From Ricinus communis (lineage: Eukaryota > Streptophyta > Magnoliopsida > Malpighiales > Euphorbiaceae), in NCBI RefSeq assembly GCF_019578655.1, contig NC_063260.1, positions 28,606,888-28,670,887 of the forward strand: a stretch of DNA of 64,000 nt, given 5' to 3'. This document shows positions 58,098 to 64,000 of this stretch, in pieces. The position numbers and the translations under genes were made by a program. Position 1 is the first letter of the stretch. Each line of letters opens with the position of its first letter. The notes beneath the pieces are model-generated. The model was not told the DNA's origin, ran no database searches, and saw only the letters and a list, made by a program, of their open reading frames with translations.

Positions 58098-59257
58098 ATG
58101 GGCGACTCTCCGACAAAAGAAGATCTGCGATTGTTATTACAGGAAGGCCAAGTTGCAAAGGAAGCACGTGCAGTAGAGATTGAATAGCGATTGGGTAGTC
58201 AGCTGCAGGAGTTATCATCACAATATAAGGAGCTATTGTACGGGTTTAATCGTGGCATGCAAACTGCGGCAGATGGAACAGCAAGCTGCACCCCACGAGC
58301 GCAGAATTCTTCAAGAATTCACGCGGGGAACCAGCAGCAGAGTTCGGCGCCACAACCAGGTTATGAAGTTGTTCCCCGCTGCACCAAGTTGGACTTCCCA
58401 ACTTTTTGATGGCTCTAAAGATCCTTTAATCTGGTTATATATCCATGCGAGAAGTTTTTTGTCAACCAACATACGCAGGAAGGGGATAGGGTGGAATTGG
58501 CTGCTTGCCACATGCTCGGTGAAGCACAGTTATGGTACCATTAGTTGGAATTGGAGCAACCCACAATCAGCTGGATCGATTACTGTTCTTTGCATTTTGG
58601 ACCAGAAGAAACCCATTAGGGGAACTAATAAACTTGAAACAAATCGGGTCGGTAGAAGATTATCAAAAGCAATTTCAAGAGAAATTGGTAGGCAAACAAA
58701 TTCATTCGAGTTGATCAACATGTGAGTCTATTTACTGCAGGTCTTGCGGATTCAATTCGACTAGATGTGGAGCTTCATGTCCCACCTGATTTGGCTCACA
58801 CAATGAATTTAGCAAGAGCATTTAAGTCCAAGCTTTGTGTTCTAAAGGAAGCGTAGGTAAAGAAAGGACTATGCCCAAGCAGTAAAACCATCCATTCAAG
58901 GCACTCCCCAAAAGTACTACCACTGCTGGAGGATTGAAGGAAGCCAAGACTGTAGACACACCATTCATCAAAAAATTATCAAGGGTAGAGATGGCTGAAC
59001 GAAGATTGAAAGGCCTCTGTTACAACTGTAATGAGGCTTACAGGGCTGGTCACCAATGTAAAAAGCTTTTCTGGCTTCAATTGGCAGATTCTGATGAAAT
59101 GGAATCAACAACAGTGGTAGATGGTGAACTGGGGATTTCATTAAACACAATCACGGGTAAAAAAGGGGCGCGTACTATGCAAGTGAAGGTTGTTATATGC
59201 AATCAGTCTTTATGGGTTTGGTGGATTCAAGAAGTACTCATAATTTCATCAGTTTAA
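58098..59257 (+). pseudogene. gypsy gag remnant with zinc knuckle
   Basis: Begins at ATG 58098 (MGDSPTKEDLRLLLQE), eight bases after the primer site. An in-frame TAG at 58185 ends it after 29 codons; the frame then reopens to a TGA at 58407. Retrotransposon-gag similarity continues in other phases (LDFPTF, then DGSKDPLIW around 58390-58440), so there are several shifts. A knuckle CYNCNEAYRAGHQC at 59018-59059, with the KLFWL that usually follows in chromovirus gag, closes the region in a third frame. Not functional as a capsid gene. Confidence 0.85.
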
Positions 59258-60925
59258 CAGTTGCCAAAAGACTCGAAATCAATGTTCAGCCTAAAACAGA
59301 TGCAAGTGTATTAATAGCTAATGGAGAGAATGTCCACATTGAAGGAATATGTAATGGAGTAACTTTTTGAATTTCCTCTGGCTGGTTTTGACCTGGTATT
59401 AGGAGTCAAATGGTTGTAAACTCTTGGCCCCCATCCTTTGGGATTTTGCCTTATTGACTATAGAGTTCACATCACTTAGGAAGAAACTTGTATTACAAGA
59501 CTGCAGCCCTACTGTAACACAGCTCCACCTGCTTAACGAACTCCATTTACATAGGGAGGGATTACAATAGCTCCTAACGGAATTTGCTGATTTGTTCCAA
59601 GACCCATTCAACCTACCTCTTCTCTGACATTGTGACCATCGAATTTGTTTGCAGCCAGGGTCAGGACCGGTGATAGTCAAACCTTATCGACATCCTCACT
59701 TGCAAAAGGATGATATCGAAAAACAATGCGACGAGATGCTTCAACAAGGGATCATTAGACCTAGTAAATCTCCCTTCTCTTCTCCGGTTCTGCTGGTACG
59801 AAAGCAAGATGGGACATGGTGGTTTTGCATAGACTACCATGAGCTAAATGCCATAACAGTCAAGGATAAATTCCCGATTCGGATGGTAGACGAGTTACTT
59901 GATGAATTGCATGGCTCCAAGTACTTCACTAAATTGGATCTAAAATCTAGATACCATCAAGTAAGTTTGCATGCATCAGATGTTGAGAAGACAGCCTTTC
60001 GAACACATGAAGGGCATTTTGAATTCTTGGTTATGCCTTTCGGATTGAACAATGCTCCGTCACACATTTCAAGCACTTATGAACGAGGTATTTTATGCTC
60101 ATTTGTGCAGATTTATATTGGTTTTCTTTGACGATATTCTAATTTACAGCAAAGCATGGGAAAACCATTTGATACACTTGCGCATTACTTTTGAATTGTT
60201 GTGTGCTTACGATCTACAATTGAAGAAGTCTAAATGTGCCTTTAGGGAGACCAAAGTGGCATACCTTGGCCATCTTATTTCTGGTACAGGGATAACAGTG
60301 GATCCAACAAAAATTCAAGCCATCATAGAATGGCCAAAACCTCAATCTATAACTACTTTGCGAGGTTTCTTGGGGCTGGCAGGTTACTACCGCAAATTCA
60401 TTAAAGCAAATGAAGAGTTAGCGGCACCACTGATCAATATTTTAAGAAGAAATTCCTTTTATTGGAATGAGGCATCTGAGCTCTCTTTTAATCCATTGAA
60501 ATAGGCACTAGCTGCTGCTCCAGTTTTGCAATTGCTGGATTTTGAGCAATTGTTCATAGTTGAATGTGATGCATCCGGAGGGGGTATAGGGACTATTCTC
60601 CAACAAAACAACCACCGGATTGCATTTTTCAGTCGCCAATTGGTTGCATTACACCACAAACTTGCAGCATATGAGCGAGAACTGATTTGGTTGGCAAAGG
60701 CGGTGCAACACTGGAGGCCATATTTACAGGGGCACACTTTTTGGACAAGAGCTGATCACTACAGCTTGAAATTTTTATTAGACCAGCGAATCACAACTTC
60801 TCTCCAGCAACATTGGATAAGCAAGCTTTTGGGGTTTGTTTTTGTAATGGAATACTAGGCTAGCTATTTAAACTGGGCTTCCAATGCTTTATCCAGGCGC
60901 TACAGAGAGGAAAAGGCGGCCAATG

Positions 60926-61060
60926 CAATCAGTCACCCTCGTTTTTTGCTTCTTGATGTTATCCGTAAGGAAGTCACTAATGATCCTTCCTTGCAATCAG
61001 TCACCCTCTTTTTTGCTTCTTGATGCTTTCCGTGAGGAAGGCACTAATGATCCTTCGTTG
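60926..61060 (+). repeat. ~68-bp tandem duplication inside the gypsy pol
   Basis: The unit CAATCAGTCACCCTC...GATCCTTC.TTG occurs at 60926-60993 and 60994-61060 with a few differences (TTATCCGTAAGG versus TTTCCGTGAGG). It lies between RNase H and integrase, in the linker, and the one-base length difference alters phase. Confidence 0.88.
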
Positions 61061-62402
61061 CAAGAGTTATATCTGCAGGTTACAAAGGGAGAAAAAGATT
61101 CTAATTGGGCAATACATGAACGACTGATTCTTTAAAAATCACATCTACTTGATGCCTTCTTCCCTATTGATTGCTTCAATTTTGTCTAGTTATCATGACA
61201 GTACACATGAGGGTATCCAAAAGGCTCTACATCACAGTAAAGGAGATTTCCACTGGAAAGAGATGAAAGCAACTATTGCTGAGTATGTGTCCTCCTGCCC
61301 AATTTGCCAACGCTAGAAATCTAAACACTTGAGTCCAGCCAGGTTACTCTAGTCCTTGACTCTTCCTACTCAAATATGGGCAAACATTGCAATGGATTTT
61401 ATCGATAGGTTGCCAAGGTTTAGGGAAAAACAGTTCCTTTTGTTGTGATGGACAAATTTTCCAAATACGCACATTTTATACCTATGGCTCACCTGTATGT
61501 TGCCACTAGAGTTGCCAACATTATTTTGGAGCACATTGTCCGTTTCCATGGAATTCCTGAGACAATTACTTGTGATCGCGATATGATTTTCACCAGCAAT
61601 TTCTAGAGGGAAAGCTTGCCTTCTCTTCAGAGTACCATCTACAAACGGACAGTCAGACCGAGGTGGTGAACAGTACAATTGAAATGTATCTTTGCTGCTT
61701 CGTAGGGGAAAATCCCAAGAGCTGGGTTGATTGGCTTCCGTGGGTTGAATATTGCCACAATACATCATTTCATACTGCCCTACAAAGGTCCTCTAGAGTT
61801 GTGCATGGACGTGATCCACCACGTCTCCTTTCCTATGTATCAGGGTCCTCTAGAGTTGAGGAGATGGACCAAGCCTTGCTTACTCGTGATCAAGCTTTGG
61901 CTGCTATAAGGACTAAATTACAGAAAGCACAACATCATATGAAGGAGTTCTATGACAAAGGGCATTGTGATGTGCAATATGTTGCAGGGGATTTAGTTTG
62001 GCTCCACCTCCAACCATACTGACAAAAATCTGTCTCTATTGAACCTCGCCATAAGTTGTCCCCAAGATTCTATGGCCCATTTCCCATTGTGCAGCATATC
62101 GAACCTATTGCCTGTAAGCTTCAATTACCAGCCGAGTCTAAACTTCATAACGTCTTCCATGTTTCACTTCTCATGCCTTATAAAGGGACACCACCAGCCT
62201 CACTTCCACCTCTGCCACATATGGAAAATGGTTGTGTTATTCCAACTCCCGCTTCAGTAACTCGAGCTAGACTTAATCAAGGTACTTAGGAATTTCTAGT
62301 ACATTGGGCTAGTATTGATGCTGCTGATGCCACCTAGGAGAGCCGGGTGAAGTTCCAAGATGCTTATTCAGACTTTGAGCTTGAGGACAAGGTTTTTTCT
62401 TC

Positions 62403-62415
62403 AGAAGGAGGGTGA
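62403..62415 (+). other. Polypurine tract
   Basis: AGAAGGAGGGTGA directly before the 3' LTR; purine-rich as required for plus-strand priming. Confidence 0.85.
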
Positions 62416-62816
62416 TGTTATGGACTCCTTTGTGGCTCATTCTTATCAAAGACGTGGCAAGAGTTAGAATTAGATGGCCTAGATTTGTTTTGTTATTTTT
62501 ATTTTATCGTTATCTCTTAGTTAGGAGTATCCTTGATTTACAGGCACCTAAATTATAGTTCCTATGTTAATAAGAAAACTAGTCCTACTTAAAAGGACTC
62601 TGAAATTGAATAAAAGGCTAAGCCAAATTTTAATCACAATTATTGAGATTGGAGCTCTCTCTAACGAGGTCTAAGTTGTCAAACTCCCTTTAATGAGTTT
62701 GAAATAATTCATCATAGGTCGAGAAAAGAATCACATTAAAGGGAAGAAGCAGCCCTTAGAATCAGATTTCTCGGTAAATTGTCCAGTGACAAGATCCTTG
62801 GCTAAGACAGGTAACA
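62416..62816 (+). repeat. 3' LTR
   Basis: 401 bases, starts TGTTATGGACTCC and ends GTAACA. It is collinear with the 5' LTR except for substitutions, small indels and a ~22-base extra segment near 62675-62705 (CTCCCTTTAATGAGTTTGAA). Confidence 0.95.
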
Positions 62817-62821
62817 ATCAA
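62817..62821 (+). repeat. Target-site duplication, right (ATCAA)
   Basis: ATCAA following the 3' LTR; pairs with 57691-57695. Confidence 0.9.
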
Positions 62822-64000
62822 CCACTCAAAACTACTTACAAGAAGCAATTATGTAAAAATTTAAAGGCATCCAGTAATATTCTAATCGAACAGAGACTAA
62901 CCACTCAAAAACCCTTACTGAAGAAGTAAATAAAAATTAAGGAAGAAAATAAGAGTATTTGGCAGTGTTGATTAGTGGCTTTTGAAATAAGCATCTTCTA
63001 GGTTGCTTACACTAAAAGCAAAAACAAATTGTCACTATTAGGATATTGAAAAGAAAATCACAAAATTTAACGGATCGTCCAATATTGTCAATATTGAAAT
63101 ATAAAAAAGAAAACATGAATTAACGCTTTTAAGATAATATCAACAACAATACACCTTCAAGCAATTCAATGGTTGACATGAGATCTGAAAGTAAAATTAG
63201 CAAAGAGTATTTAAATATCTACGTTCCATTTATTTAAGATTATAGCCATGTTGAGGTTTGCAAAGCATACACAAGTAAAGAGAACTTAACCAGACAAGGA
63301 ATGGTGCACAATACAATCCAAGCTGGAAGAAACTTCACTGAGTAAGAATAATAGACAGTACATTGCTAATGAGCTTATATATATGCACATGCGCCTGTGC
63401 ATATAAGTATTGTGTTAATTTGCCATTAAGAAGTAAAATATAATTCAAAGAAGCAATTAAGCTTCTAATGGTCTAAAAATGTTATAAAACCTTAAGGTGC
63501 TATTGCTGCTTCTCTCCTAACATCATATAATCTCCATAAGAAATTCCCTTCCGCATCTACCTCTTAAGATCCTCTCAATCTAACCTTCTATCTCTAATTA
63601 TTAGCTGAATCTAAATTAACGATCAGAAACCTTACTCTCCAATGCCTATTAGTGAGAGATTCCAATTACTTTCCATGCATATATCAACTGTCACATGCAA
63701 ATGAGCTATTTAGAATTGCCCACTCCTCTCATGCATCTCTCTGACTCATCCCTTTCTTCTTGCTATCACCCACACACAACACTACCTACCTCTCCCCCAT
63801 TCCAATGTCAAAAGAATCCCCACTACAGCTACCACTGTCTTTTCTCTATCACATTTGAAGTAAGAAACTTGACACGGCTATTAATTTTTTATCATAATGA
63901 ACAATGCAGATTTTGGAATCATTTTAAGTCCCATAGTTGCTTAAAAGGTCAGCAGCCAATAGCTTTTCTAGATTCTATGAAGAAACTCAGCAATAACAAA
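62822..64000. other. Intergenic, no gene recognised
   Basis: AT-rich up to about 63500, then pyrimidine-rich to about 63850, which could be part of a leader or promoter of a gene beyond the window edge. A short hairpin, TTATATATATGCACA with TGTGCATATAA, lies at 63375-63407. Confidence 0.5.

Larger units (their letters stand above)
59210..62415 (+). pseudogene. gypsy pol remnant: PR, RT, RNase H, integrase, chromodomain-like tail
   Basis: Protease: LVDSRSTHNFI at about 59218-59250, with the catalytic DSG replaced by DSR. RT: 59649-60131 holds the [13 protein letters not shown] and [10 protein letters not shown] motifs; after a frameshift near 60060 the catalytic FFDDILIYS lies at about 60124-60150. 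RNase H: 60526-60858 (FIVECDASGGGIG to ADHYSLKFLL). Integrase: the CPICQR half of the zinc finger at about 61296-61313 is followed at once by TAG; core and C-terminal pieces occupy 61370-62040, then the region [11 protein letters not shown] to [11 protein letters not shown] at 62050-62180. The chromodomain-like end (FLVHWASIDAADAT) has TAG where Trp is expected at about 62335. At least five stops or shifts in all. Confidence 0.88.
57696..62816 (+). mobile_element. Ty3/gypsy LTR retrotransposon, degenerate, Reina-type chromovirus likely
   Basis: A 5121-base element with both LTRs (379 and 401 bases) beginning TGTTATGG and ending GTAACA, a 5-base target duplication ATCAA, a primer site TGGTATCAGAGCC and a polypurine tract. 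Domain order is gag, zinc knuckle, protease, RT, RNase H, integrase, chromodomain-like tail; integrase after RNase H defines Ty3/gypsy. The small size and short LTRs with a chromodomain suggest Reina among plant chromoviruses (inference). Many stops and frameshifts make it non-autonomous. LTRs differ by several substitutions and indels, including a ~22-base extra segment in the 3' LTR, so it is not a recent insertion. Confidence 0.95.

Noticed and set aside
63375..63407. Short hairpin as a miRNA precursor or terminator
   Set aside because: Arms of about 12-15 bases are too short for a plant miRNA precursor, and no transcription unit is evident.

Overview
The window is a piece of a flowering-plant (eudicot) nuclear genome. 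Evidence: plant-only gene families (PLATZ, ATL RING-H2, plastid RNP, NHL/LEA2), GT-AG introns, very AT-rich intergenic DNA, an endogenous plant pararetrovirus and a chromovirus-type Ty3/gypsy element. The species cannot be fixed from sequence alone.

Seven host genes are supported. Left to right: a PLATZ zinc-binding transcription factor (6604-8483, +, 4 exons); an NDR1/HIN1-like LEA2 protein (17891-18529, -, 1 exon); a plastid two-RRM RNA-binding protein (20319-22833, +, 4 exons); an ATL51/52/54-type RING-H2 E3 ligase (27671-28822, +, intronless CDS with a probable 5'UTR intron); a group Ia bHLH factor with an ACT-like tail (32135-34507, -, 3 exons); a second, shorter ATL RING-H2 ligase (41680-42516, +, 1 exon); and RAD1 of the 9-1-1 DNA-damage checkpoint clamp (51204-53897, +, 7 exons). 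They look like independently regulated genes, not a pathway cluster. Exon joins were worked out by hand from splice sites and reading-frame continuity.

Three mobile or invading blocks carry most of the interest. (1) 12446-14630 has ~65-bp terminal inverted repeats and looks like a non-autonomous DNA transposon of Pack-MULE type; between two internal direct repeats it carries a decayed 5' portion of a PPR gene. (2) 43530-51092 (-) is a degenerate endogenous pararetrovirus (Caulimoviridae). It is slightly more than one permuted genome, with 87-bp terminal redundancy, a second copy of a 319-bp coding segment, and a terminal tract built from at least six shuffled virus fragments. It ends ~110 bp before the RAD1 start codon. 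(3) 57696-62816 (+) is a complete-length but dead Ty3/gypsy element with both LTRs, PBS, PPT and an ATCAA target-site duplication; its size and chromodomain-like tail suggest a Reina-type chromovirus.

The remaining intergenic DNA is AT-rich with microsatellites and short tandem duplications. I saw no tRNA or rRNA gene, no CRISPR array and no bacterial-type gene. No previously undescribed functional system is evident. The most unusual structures are the scrambled pararetrovirus junction beside RAD1 and the PPR-carrying inverted-repeat element.
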